Positions 42,921 through 50,784 of a stretch of DNA of 64,000 bases are shown in pieces. The notes under the pieces are model-generated. The model was given only the letters and a program-made list of their open reading frames with translations. It made no database searches and had not been told where the DNA came from. The position numbers were made by a program, and so were the translations under genes. Source of the DNA: Alkalihalobacillus alcalophilus ATCC 27647 = CGMCC 1.3604 (GTDB lineage: Bacteria > Bacillota > Bacilli > Bacillales > Bacillaceae_D); NCBI RefSeq assembly GCF_000292245.2, contig NZ_ALPT02000008.1, forward strand, positions 8,205-72,204, written 5' to 3'. Numbering within the stretch: position 1 is the first letter of the stretch; every line of letters begins with the position of its first letter.

Positions 42921-43020
42921 TTTATTCGTACCGTAATTGGGTACAACACATCCTTTCATTACCTATTCCGACTTTTACGCACTGTAATTTCACATCTCTT
43001 GATTTTTCATTACCAATACT
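42921..43020. repeat. 51-bp repeat array C (2 units)
   Basis: CGTACC at 42927 and CGCACT at 42978, spaced exactly 51 bp, each followed by GTAAT and then by TTCATTACC about 25 bp on. Smallest member of the family. It lies between two convergent genes, just before the prpB terminator. Confidence 0.88.
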
Positions 43021-43065
43021 TATTCCCCCCTTTTCCATATTCCTCTCAAAACGTTTGATTTTACT

Positions 43066-43112
43066 AAAAAGCTGCTTCAAAAGATCGATTGATCTTTTGA
43101 AACAGCTCTTCC
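43066..43112 (-). terminator. terminator of the prp operon
   Basis: Long stem AGCTG-TTCAAAAGATC/GATCTTTTGAA-CAGCT (43070-43086 with 43091-43108) followed on the minus strand by a T run. Confidence 0.92.
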
Positions 43113-43116
43113 ATCA

Positions 43117-44031
43117 TCATTTATGTTCAATCTCATTTAAAATCGTTTTAGCGATCTTCTCATCAAGCTCTTCAAAGTCATCATATGAAATCGTTTCATA
43201 CAATTCCTTCCTTGTTTGCATATCTTCAAGAGCCCCGACCTGTGTACCTTCCTTTTTAATCAGTTGGAACACACGTTCATAAGCTTTCGCAGCTACTCGT
43301 AAGGACGTAACAGGATAAATAACGATTTGATAACCTAATTTCTCAAATTCCTCCGCTGTTAAATAAGGCGTTTTCCCGAATTCGGTCATATTCGCTAATA
43401 AAGGGACTTTGATATGTTCGACAAATTGCTGAAATTCCTCCTCTGATTGTAAGGCTTCTGGGAAGATCGCATCTGCTCCAGCTTCAACATATGCTTTGGC
43501 ACGCTCAATCGCCGCCGCTAATCCTTCATTTGCCCGAGCATCGGTTCTCGCCACGATGATAAGAGATGGTGCAGTCTTTTTAATCGCTTGAATTTTTTGG
43601 ACCATTTCCTCTGTTGTCACAAGCTCTTTTCCGTTTAAATGCCCACATTTTTTTGGCAATTGTTGGTCTTCAATTTGAACAGCTGCGACATGAGCTTCAT
43701 ACATTTCTTGGGCCGTCCTCGCCACGTTTAACACGCCACCAAAACCTGTATCGATATCAACAAGTAGTGGCAAGTTGGTTGCTCGAATAATTTCACGAGC
43801 TCGTTCGGCCACTTCTGTCGACGTAATAATCCCTAAGTCAGGTAACCCTTTACTAGCGGTATAAGCGGCTCCCGATAAATATAATGAGGCAAAGCCTGCC
43901 TTTTTCGCAACTAATCCAGCCATCGCATCATGTGCTCCAGGCATTTGTAAAATCTCTTTTTTTTCGATGAGTTGCTTAAACTGACTCGCTAATTCTTCTT
44001 GCGATATTGGTTGTTCAATAATCCAAGCCAT
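43117..44031 (-). CDS. prpB: 2-methylisocitrate lyase
   Basis: Final step of the methylcitrate cycle: 2-methylisocitrate to pyruvate and succinate. 304 aa, isocitrate-lyase superfamily. Catalytic loop PKKCGHLNGKELV; metal site VDIDTGFGG and VARTDARANEG. Last gene of prpC-prpD-prpB, 11 bp after prpD. Distinguished from the isocitrate lyase at 23381 by its short length and GHLNGK loop. Confidence 0.96.
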   Translation of the reverse strand: MAWIIEQPISQEELASQFKQLIEKKEILQMPGAHDAMAGLVAKKAGFASLYLSGAAYTASKGLPDLGIITSTEVAERAREIIRATNLPLLVDIDTGFGGVLNVARTAQEMYEAHVAAVQIEDQQLPKKCGHLNGKELVTTEEMVQKIQAIKKTAPSLIIVARTDARANEGLAAAIERAKAYVEAGADAIFPEALQSEEEFQQFVEHIKVPLLANMTEFGKTPYLTAEEFEKLGYQIVIYPVTSLRVAAKAYERVFQLIKKEGTQVGALEDMQTRKELYETISYDDFEELDEKIAKTILNEIEHK

Positions 44032-44042
44032 ACTTCCCCTCC

Positions 44043-45482
44043 TTACTTCACAAATAATTCTACAAAGTCATCGACATTCATCGTCGAAAGTTTTGCATAA
44101 TCATAACTGATTGCTTCTATTTCTTTTAATTGCTTTTTGGAATAATGAGTTAACAAATTATGATGATATTTTTCCGTGATTTTTGGTTTCGCTTCATCAC
44201 GGCGGAACCTGTGACCAAGTGGATATTCACATTCGACTTCCTCTGTGTAATGTCCATCCTTAAAATAAACTTGAACGGCATTAGCGATGGAGCGTTTTTC
44301 TGGGTCGAGATAGTCAGCCGTATAACGCGGATTCTCATTAATGACCATTTTTGCTCTCAATTGATCAATTCTAGGATCAACAGCGACATCATCCTCATAA
44401 TCCTCTGCTACAATATTGCCTTTTAATAAAGCGATTGCCGTAATATATTGTAAACAATGATCACGGTCAGCTGGATTATTTAATGGACCCCTTTTATCAA
44501 TAATCCGTATAGCCGATTCATGGGTTGTAATGACAATTTTATCGATTTCATCTAAACGGTTGATCACTTGCGGATGAAGAGCAACTCCCGCTTCAGCTGC
44601 CGTTTGTGCATGAAATTCAGCTGGATAAGAGACTTTAAATAAGACGTTTTCCATAACATAACTCTTAAGTGGTTGGCTTAACACCAATTCTTTTTTATTA
44701 AAAAGAACATCTTGGAAGCCCCATCCCGGTGCACTTAAAGCCGTTTGATAGCCCATTTCACCTTTGACCGCCATTAAAGCAAGTCTAACCGCTCGACTCG
44801 TCGCATCTCCTGCTGCCCAAGATTTACGAGAGCCAGTATTTGGTGCATGACGATACGTTCTTAAGCTTGAATTATCGATCCAAGCATTAGAAAGAGCATT
44901 AATGATTTCCTCACGACTACCACCAAGCATTTTTGTTACGACCGCTGTTGTCGCAATCTTGACATAAAGAACATGATCTAGTCCGACTCGATTTAAACTA
45001 TTTTCTAAAGCAAGCACCCCTTGGATTTCATGAGCTTTAATCATCATTTCTAAAACTTCCAACATTTTCATTGGCTCTTGACCTTTTTTTAATCTTTCTT
45101 GACTAACAAAATCAGCGACTGCCAAAATACCGCCTAAATTATCAGAAGGGTGACCCCATTCCGCTGCTAACCAAGTGTCATTATAATCCAACCAACGAAT
45201 CATCGTCCCAATATTAAAAGCTCCTTGAATTGGATCGAGCACATGTGACGTACCTGGGACTCGAACACCACTTGGGACGATCGTTCCTGGTACTACTGGT
45301 CCGAGCAGCTTTGTACATTCTGGATAATTTAAGGCAAGAATGCCACAGCCGAGTGTATCAATGAGCACATAGTGTGCAGTCGAAAAAGCCTCTTCACTCG
45401 TAATCTCTTCATTTAACACATAATCGGCTATTTGCTCTAATAAAAGATCGGTTTTCTGGTTTTCATTCGTTTTAATCATCAA
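44043..45482 (-). CDS. prpD: 2-methylcitrate dehydratase (MmgE/PrpD family)
   Basis: Dehydrates 2-methylcitrate. 479 aa, with the family features VLIDTLGCGILAL, RWLDYNDTWLAAEWGHPSDN, GDATSRAVRLALMAVKGEMGY and SYPAEFHAQTAAEAG. Second gene of the methylcitrate operon, 15 bp after prpC. Iron-sulfur-independent PrpD type, as in Bacillus MmgE. Confidence 0.95.
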   Translation of the reverse strand: MMIKTNENQKTDLLLEQIADYVLNEEITSEEAFSTAHYVLIDTLGCGILALNYPECTKLLGPVVPGTIVPSGVRVPGTSHVLDPIQGAFNIGTMIRWLDYNDTWLAAEWGHPSDNLGGILAVADFVSQERLKKGQEPMKMLEVLEMMIKAHEIQGVLALENSLNRVGLDHVLYVKIATTAVVTKMLGGSREEIINALSNAWIDNSSLRTYRHAPNTGSRKSWAAGDATSRAVRLALMAVKGEMGYQTALSAPGWGFQDVLFNKKELVLSQPLKSYVMENVLFKVSYPAEFHAQTAAEAGVALHPQVINRLDEIDKIVITTHESAIRIIDKRGPLNNPADRDHCLQYITAIALLKGNIVAEDYEDDVAVDPRIDQLRAKMVINENPRYTADYLDPEKRSIANAVQVYFKDGHYTEEVECEYPLGHRFRRDEAKPKITEKYHHNLLTHYSKKQLKEIEAISYDYAKLSTMNVDDFVELFVK

Positions 45483-45497
45483 CTATCTTCCCTTCAA

Positions 45498-46601
45498 TTA
45501 ATAATCTTTGCCAATATAACGAACACGTGGGCGGAATAGGCGGTTATTTGAATGCTGCTCTACCACATGTGCGGCGAGTCCAACTGTCCTCGCACTAAAA
45601 AAGATCGGTGTATATAGTTCAATTGGAATTCCGAGCTTCCAATAAACTGGTGCCGCGTAATAATCGAGGTTAGGATATAGTCCCTTCTCTTCTCGCATCA
45701 CTTTTTCACCCGCTTCACACATCTCTAATAATAAGAAATCACCGTCTTTTTCACTTAATTGTTTTAACGATTCCTTCATAATTAATGCTCTTGGATCCAT
45801 CTTTTTCATATAAACACGATGTCCAAATCCCATTACCTTTTCTTTTTTGACAAGCTTTTGATATAATTGCTCTTCAAAATCAGCAACCGTGGATGCATCA
45901 TTTAACATATACATTACCGCTTCGTTTGCTCCACCGTGCAAATGCCCTTTTAAAGAGGCGACCGCTCCCGTTAAGGCCCCATACATATCCGAATTTGTTG
46001 AGGCGATAACCCTTGCCGCAAACGTTGAGTTTGGCATCTCGTGCTCACTATATAAAAGTAAAGAGCGATCAAAAATCTCCGTTTGCCAGTCCTCTGGAAC
46101 CTCTCCCGTTATCATGTATAAAAAGTTCGCACTATAAGTTAATAGGGGATTTGGCAAAATCGCCTCTTTTCCGTTCAGAATCCGATGAGCATTAACCGTA
46201 ACCGTTGGCAATTGGCCAAGTAGCCGGTAGCCACGTTCCTTATTGATGTCCAAATGACGGTTTTCAATATCTGTATCATAACCAGCTAAGGCAGAAAGAC
46301 CTGTACGTAGCCCGTCCATTGGATGCGTATTTTTCGGTAGTAACTTCATGATTGAAAAAATCTCCATTGGAAGATCATAATTCTCTTTTAATTTTTCAAC
46401 GGTCTTTTCCTTCTCCTTCTCTTTAGGTAGCTCGCCTTCCAATAATAAATGGACAATATCGAGATAATCGTTTGTTTTGGAAAGTTCGATTAAATCATAG
46501 CCTCGAATGACAATCTTCTCTTTTTCTGTATCTAAAAATGAAAGCTCTGTTTCTGCAGCGATAACTCCTTCTAAACCAGGACCATATTCTTTTAAGCTCA
46601 T
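45498..46601 (-). CDS. prpC: 2-methylcitrate synthase / citrate synthase-like
   Basis: Condenses propionyl-CoA (or acetyl-CoA) with oxaloacetate. 367 aa from ATG 46601; 11 further open codons upstream belong to the leader repeat. Catalytic residues in LKGHLHGGANEAVM (His) and MGFGHRVYMKKMDPRA (His), and an Asp in PNLDYYAAPVYW. Context with prpD and prpB favours methylcitrate synthase (MmgD-like). The ribosome binding site AAGGAGG is contributed by the repeat element. Confidence 0.95.
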   Translation of the reverse strand: MSLKEYGPGLEGVIAAETELSFLDTEKEKIVIRGYDLIELSKTNDYLDIVHLLLEGELPKEKEKEKTVEKLKENYDLPMEIFSIMKLLPKNTHPMDGLRTGLSALAGYDTDIENRHLDINKERGYRLLGQLPTVTVNAHRILNGKEAILPNPLLTYSANFLYMITGEVPEDWQTEIFDRSLLLYSEHEMPNSTFAARVIASTNSDMYGALTGAVASLKGHLHGGANEAVMYMLNDASTVADFEEQLYQKLVKKEKVMGFGHRVYMKKMDPRALIMKESLKQLSEKDGDFLLLEMCEAGEKVMREEKGLYPNLDYYAAPVYWKLGIPIELYTPIFFSARTVGLAAHVVEQHSNNRLFRPRVRYIGKDY

Positions 46602-46607
46602 AAACAT

Positions 46608-46734
46608 CCTCCTTAAGTATAAAGCGGAGTCCATTTGCTCAGAAGCGAGAAAAAATTAGAACAGCTGATGAAGACGCTTTTTGTCTTCATTCAGATGGGC
46701 GATTTTTCTCGAGCTTCTAACGGACGCAGCTAGA
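46608..46734 (-). repeat. 5'-leader hairpin repeat, copy 2 (upstream of prpC)
   Basis: About 127 bp, homologous to 38125-38253 and in the same orientation to its gene. AGAAGC...GCTTCT and GAGAAAAA...TTTTTCTC arms flank the hairpin GAAGAC (46670-46675)/GTCTTC (46683-46688), extended by CTGA/TCAG where copy 1 has CTAT/ATAG. Ends in the prpC Shine-Dalgarno. Confidence 0.92.
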
Positions 46735-46982
46735 TTGATATTTTTAGATTGTTATACAGTTCGATCACCTTAATCAATAAACGATACTACCTCCTTTACC
46801 TCATTTTTATTTCCTTCATAATCATTTCTTTGTAAACCCTTTCATACCTTCAAATAAAATCAAAAAATAACAACAATTCGTTATCTGTCTTTATTATAAA
46901 ATTGATCAAACAATTAGAAAAATATATAATTTTTATTAATAACGATAGATTTTTTCTATATCTGAGATCGGAGTGTTCACTT
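46735..46982. promoter_or_regulatory. divergent prpC / LysR-gene control region
   Basis: Region of about 250 bp between the leader repeat and the LysR-type gene. LysR regulators usually bind in such a divergent gap; a clear T-N11-A dyad could not be singled out by eye. AT-rich throughout. Confidence 0.5.
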
Positions 46983-47852
46983 TTGAAAAAACAGGATTGG
47001 GAAATGCTCGTTACTTTATTTCATACAGAAAACATAACTTTAGCTGCTGAAAAACTATTTGTATCACAACCAACCCTTACGTCGAGGTTACAAAAGTTAG
47101 AAGAATATTACGGTGTTCCATTAATTATTCGAAAACAACGCGGAGTGATGTTTACACCAGAAGGAGAGAAATTAGTCTTACATGCAAAAAAAATGTTAGG
47201 TGAACTACGAAAAATCGAAGAAACGATTGATAATATGAAAAACCAAGTTTCAGGAACATTACGAGTCGGCGTATCCAACTTTTTTGCAACCCATAAAATG
47301 CCCAAACTCCTAAGACTATTTAAACAAGTTTACCCAAATGTTGAATTTCAAGTCGTGACAGGCTGGAGTAGTGATATGTATCGCCTCATCTTAAATCAAG
47401 ACGTCCATATTAGTTTTATTAAAGGCGATTTTGCTTGGAAGGGGAAAAAGGACTTACTTTACGAAGAAGAAATTTGTGTCGCCTCCCCTTGGGAATTCAA
47501 CTGGGAAGAGCTACCTACTTTACCGAGAATTGATTATCATACCGATGAAAATATGAGAAATCTTACCGAACGATGGTGGTATACGCTCTACCAGCAACCA
47601 CCAAATATTAATATTCAAGTGAATCAAGTGGAAACTTGTAAGGAAATGATTATTAATGGATTAGGCTATGGTATATTGGCAAATTTAGTTGTCAGGCCTT
47701 ATCCAGAGCTAATTACAAAACCGTTAGTACTTCCATCTGGTGAAAAATTAACACGCCATACTTGGATGTATTATCACGAATCCACCTTACAACTAAACCT
47801 AGTTCGTTCTTTTGTCGAGTTCATTAAAAAAATAGACGTCAAAGCCCTTTAA
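46983..47852 (+). CDS. LysR-type transcriptional regulator
   Basis: Protein of 289 aa with an N-terminal winged helix (KQDWEMLVTLFHTENITLAAEKLFVSQPTLTSRLQKLE) and an effector-binding domain from about residue 85 (GTLRVGVSNFFATHK). Start is probably TTG at 46983 after GATCGGAG; the frame is open to 46902 but without a binding site. Divergent from prpCDB, so control of the methylcitrate genes is likely. Related in layout to Bacillus CcpC/CitR-type regulators. Confidence 0.88.
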   Translation: MKKQDWEMLVTLFHTENITLAAEKLFVSQPTLTSRLQKLEEYYGVPLIIRKQRGVMFTPEGEKLVLHAKKMLGELRKIEETIDNMKNQVSGTLRVGVSNFFATHKMPKLLRLFKQVYPNVEFQVVTGWSSDMYRLILNQDVHISFIKGDFAWKGKKDLLYEEEICVASPWEFNWEELPTLPRIDYHTDENMRNLTERWWYTLYQQPPNINIQVNQVETCKEMIINGLGYGILANLVVRPYPELITKPLVLPSGEKLTRHTWMYYHESTLQLNLVRSFVEFIKKIDVKAL

Positions 47853-47874
47853 ACAGAAACAACACTGACCGATA

Positions 47875-47912
47875 AAAAGTACCTAAGCAATTTCCTTTAC
47901 TCAGGTACTTTC
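47875..47912. terminator. bidirectional terminator between the LysR gene and yndM-like gene
   Basis: AAAAGTACCTAAG/CTCAGGTACTTT hairpin between convergent genes with A/T runs on both sides. Confidence 0.85.
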
Positions 47913-47914
47913 AC

Positions 47915-48364
47915 TTATTTAGGGTCATCATCTCGTTTTATTTCTTCTTTATTTGGAGCAATTTCTTCTGAGGCTTCTGTTTGATAACGATAAGGAGCTG
48001 TTCTTTTTTCTAACTTTTCACCATTATTTAGTACATACATCAGTAAGTATTGGTGATAGTAATACTCAAAGATTGCTAAACCTGTTGCCGCTAGTAACGA
48101 TGGGAAAAATAAATTCGCTCCATATGTTAAACTTTGACTAACGAACCAAATAAGGAAAAGGGCTAAACCAAAATCAGTGATCGTTGCGACTGTATTACTG
48201 ATTCGCGGCATAATAAATAAATCACCTAAATAAGAAACAACACTTACTACTAAAGACAGAACAAACACATTGCCGATTGATACATGATAAAATAAACCAA
48301 AAATGATAAACAAAAAGGCAAAAGAGATCACCCATTTAAGTAATAACGCTTTGAAATACTGCAT
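47915..48364 (-). CDS. DUF2512 (YndM-like) membrane protein
   Basis: Membrane protein of 149 aa with four helices (about residues 5-27, 31-50, 60-80, 84-105) and a charged C-terminal tail (KEEIKRDDDPK). The start is ATG 48364 with AAAGGAGT upstream. Family role unknown. It has an excellent sigma-G promoter match, so expression in the forespore is predicted. Confidence 0.87.
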   Translation of the reverse strand: MQYFKALLLKWVISFAFLFIIFGLFYHVSIGNVFVLSLVVSVVSYLGDLFIMPRISNTVATITDFGLALFLIWFVSQSLTYGANLFFPSLLAATGLAIFEYYYHQYLLMYVLNNGEKLEKRTAPYRYQTEASEEIAPNKEEIKRDDDPK

Positions 48365-48385
48365 TTTTTTGACTCCTTTCACTCA

Positions 48386-48414
48386 TAGTATGTTTCAACC
48401 AAAATGAACTATTC
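48386..48414 (-). promoter_or_regulatory. sigma-G promoter of the DUF2512 gene
   Basis: GAATA (48410-48414, within TGAATA), 17-bp spacer, CATACTA (48386-48392). Both boxes match the sigma-G consensus GHATR / CATWHTA. Confidence 0.8.
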
Positions 48415-48623
48415 ACCGATCGCAGATTCAACGGACTCTAGCGAATAAAGAATAGATTCACTTTTGAAAAAAACTTTCATATCATAAGTCCTCATAAGGT
48501 CATGAAAATGATAAAATCTATAGTTGAGAACATGTCTAAGCAAGTCTATGAGGGGGATTAATCGACTCATGCGTCGAAGTAAGTACTCTAAAAGTTCCCA
48601 TATTTATTTTAGGAGGAAACAAC

Positions 48624-48995
48624 ATGGATGTTTTTACAGAATATTTAACAAAAATTGATAATCCAGATCATCGAGAGCGAACGGAAGAAGTTTTAACTTG
48701 GGTAACGAAGGAATTTCCAAACTTAGTGCCTAAAATTGCCTGGAATCAGCCAATGTTTACCGATCATGACACATATATTATCGGTTTTAGCGTATCTAAA
48801 CAACATTTAGCCGTTGCCCCAGAAAAGGCAGGGATTGATCATTTTTCTGATGAAATTATCGAGGCTGGCTTTGATCATACGAAAGAGTTAGTTCGTATGA
48901 AGTGGAATCGTCCAATAGATTTCTCTTTACTTAAGAAAATGATCGAATTTAATATAATCGATAAAGCAGACTGCACCACTTTTTGGCGGAAATAA
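48624..48995 (+). CDS. Fra-like iron chaperone (DUF1801/YdhG family)
   Basis: Protein of 123 aa with the YdhG core KIAWNQPMFT, TYIIGFSVSKQHLAVAPEKAGI and IRMKWN-like end. Length equals B. subtilis Fra (YdhG), a frataxin-like iron donor for Fe-S cluster assembly. Ribosome binding site TAGGAGG 9 bp before ATG. Isolated gene. Confidence 0.87.
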   Translation: MDVFTEYLTKIDNPDHRERTEEVLTWVTKEFPNLVPKIAWNQPMFTDHDTYIIGFSVSKQHLAVAPEKAGIDHFSDEIIEAGFDHTKELVRMKWNRPIDFSLLKKMIEFNIIDKADCTTFWRK

Positions 48996-49032
48996 AAAAT
49001 AGGATAACCATTAGAAATTCAGAGGTGACTTT

Positions 49033-49605
49033 ATGGAGATAGAGAATATATTCGGCCATTTACCTATATTAGAAACAGAACGTCTTATCTTAAGAAAAAT
49101 AACTTTAGATGATATACAAGATATGTATGATTATTGTTCTAAGGGTGAAGTATCTACATACGTTACTTGGGAAACACACAAGACATTAGCTGATACTAAA
49201 GAGTTTGTTGAATTTGTCCTAACCCAATATGAAAAGAACAAAATCGGCCTTTGGGGAATTGTGTTTAAAGCAAACGGAAAATTAATCGGTACGATTGATT
49301 TTGTTTCGTGGCAAGTCAAACATCGTATAGCAGAATTAGGCTATGTCATTTCTCCAGATTATTGGGGACAAGGGATTACGACAGAAGCAGCAAATGAATT
49401 AATTAAATTTGGCTTTCATCAAATGGAATTGATTCGTATTCAAGCAAGATGTTTTGTAGAAAATAAAGGGTCAGAACGAGTCATGGAAAAAATAGGGATG
49501 TCTTTTGAAGGGACTATTCGAAAAGGCATGTTAGTAAAAGGAAAACACGCGGATATCAAAATGTATTCTATCCTAAAAGAAGAGTACTCTTCTTTTAATA
49601 TGTAA
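49033..49605 (+). CDS. GNAT acetyltransferase, RimJ/RimL type
   Basis: Acetyl-CoA-dependent N-acetyltransferase of 190 aa. N-terminal LETERLILRKITLDD, core AELGYVISPDYWGQGITTEA (acetyl-CoA loop) and C-terminal CFVENKGSERVMEKIGMSFEG. Probable protein-alanine or antibiotic acetylase; the substrate is unknown. Start ATG 49033 with AGAGGTGA upstream. Confidence 0.9.
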   Translation: MEIENIFGHLPILETERLILRKITLDDIQDMYDYCSKGEVSTYVTWETHKTLADTKEFVEFVLTQYEKNKIGLWGIVFKANGKLIGTIDFVSWQVKHRIAELGYVISPDYWGQGITTEAANELIKFGFHQMELIRIQARCFVENKGSERVMEKIGMSFEGTIRKGMLVKGKHADIKMYSILKEEYSSFNM

Positions 49606-49657
49606 ATAATAGATAGAGGTTTCGAAATAATCGAATAAAATTGGAGGGTCATTTTAA

Positions 49658-50134
49658 ATGACTGAAGGTTCAGATTATCCAAAAGTGACTGCCCCGTACT
49701 CTTTTAATTTTATTGTTTTCTGTTACTCATTATTAAACAATCAAAATCAAATAATACCAATAAAACTTACTAATAGTGAAAAGGTTGAAAGTGCTATAAA
49801 AATAAAACATTGCTGGGAAGAACAATGTAAGTTAATAGAAAAAGAACATGAGTATGTTCTTTATGGTTCAATAGAAACTTCATTGCTCACTAATATTTTC
49901 CCTAATCTAAAGGAAAAAACAAAAAAAGAAATCCTATTAGCATTTAATTCAATTTGGTCTTATATAACATCTGGACTCTTATTAGAACAAGTATGCATAG
50001 CTAATTTAGATAGGATTAAACAAATAAGGAAAATTGAAAAAGAACTTTTTGTTGTATACGGCCAAATACCCCCAAATTGTAGATTGCACCTGAAAAATAT
50101 AGGTGATTTTATATGTATTAATGAGTATTTATAA
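49658..50134 (+). CDS. hypothetical protein, unrecognised
   Basis: Open frame of 158 codons with a good TTGGAGG site 10 bp before ATG. I do not recognise the family. It is AT-rich, rich in Ile, Lys and Asn, has no membrane segment or signal peptide, and contains scattered cysteines. The AT bias differs from its neighbours, hinting at recent acquisition. No terminator follows before the ppiB terminator on the other strand. Confidence 0.7.
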   Translation: MTEGSDYPKVTAPYSFNFIVFCYSLLNNQNQIIPIKLTNSEKVESAIKIKHCWEEQCKLIEKEHEYVLYGSIETSLLTNIFPNLKEKTKKEILLAFNSIWSYITSGLLLEQVCIANLDRIKQIRKIEKELFVVYGQIPPNCRLHLKNIGDFICINEYL

Positions 50135-50207
50135 AAGGGTAACTTAATGCTTTAATGGTTTTAGAAAAGAGAAATCAACTTGCTATCATTAAAAAACATA
50201 AAAAGAG

Positions 50208-50233
50208 CCCTGGAATTGAATCCAGAGCTCTTC
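50208..50233. terminator. terminator of ppiB
   Basis: GAGCCCTGGA/TCCAGAGCTC hairpin with a mismatch and T-rich tail on the minus strand. Confidence 0.85.
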
Positions 50234-50238
50234 ATTTA

Positions 50239-50673
50239 TTACTCTTCCCAAACCTTTACTTCTTGCATTACGTCACCTTGCTTGATGCGGTAAATTGAAT
50301 CAAGACCTTCGACAACTTGACCGAATACGGTATGTACACCATCTAAATGTGGTTGTGGCTCATGAACGATAAAGAATTGGCTACCACCTGTGTCTTTACC
50401 AGCGTGTGCCATTGAAAGAGCACCTGCTACGTGTTTGTGTGGGTTTCCTGCTGTTTCACAGTTGATGCTGTAACCAGGGCCGCCTGTTCCGTTTCCAACT
50501 GGGCAACCGCCTTGAGCAACAAAGCCAGGAATAACACGGTGGAATGTTAAACCATTGTAATATTCCTTATTCGCTAAGTCCTCAAAGTTTTTTACTGTAT
50601 TTGGTGCTGCTTCTTCATAAAAGTCGATGACGATTTTTTCGCCATTTTCGAAAGTAATGCTACCTTTTTTCAT
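50239..50673 (-). CDS. ppiB: PpiB, cyclophilin-type peptidyl-prolyl isomerase
   Basis: Cytoplasmic prolyl isomerase of 144 aa from ATG 50673 (GGAGG 10 bp upstream). Key stretches FHRVIPGFVAQGG, GALSMAHAGKDTGGSQFFI and HTVFGQVVEG. The frame is open for 31 codons upstream without family similarity. Follows lysA as in B. subtilis, but the lysA terminator separates them. Confidence 0.96.
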   Translation of the reverse strand: MKKGSITFENGEKIVIDFYEEAAPNTVKNFEDLANKEYYNGLTFHRVIPGFVAQGGCPVGNGTGGPGYSINCETAGNPHKHVAGALSMAHAGKDTGGSQFFIVHEPQPHLDGVHTVFGQVVEGLDSIYRIKQGDVMQEVKVWEE

Positions 50674-50737
50674 AATATGTATACCTCCATTTATTAGATT
50701 CACCTTATTGTACACGAATTCATATTGAAAGTGAAAT

Positions 50738-50777
50738 GAAAGAAGCAATCTTTCCAAAATCGTCAAGATCGCTTCCT
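50738..50777 (-). terminator. terminator of lysA
   Basis: GAAGCGATCTT/AAGATTGCTTC hairpin followed by TTTCATTTC on the minus strand, just past the lysA stop. Confidence 0.75.
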
Positions 50778-50784
50778 TATATTA

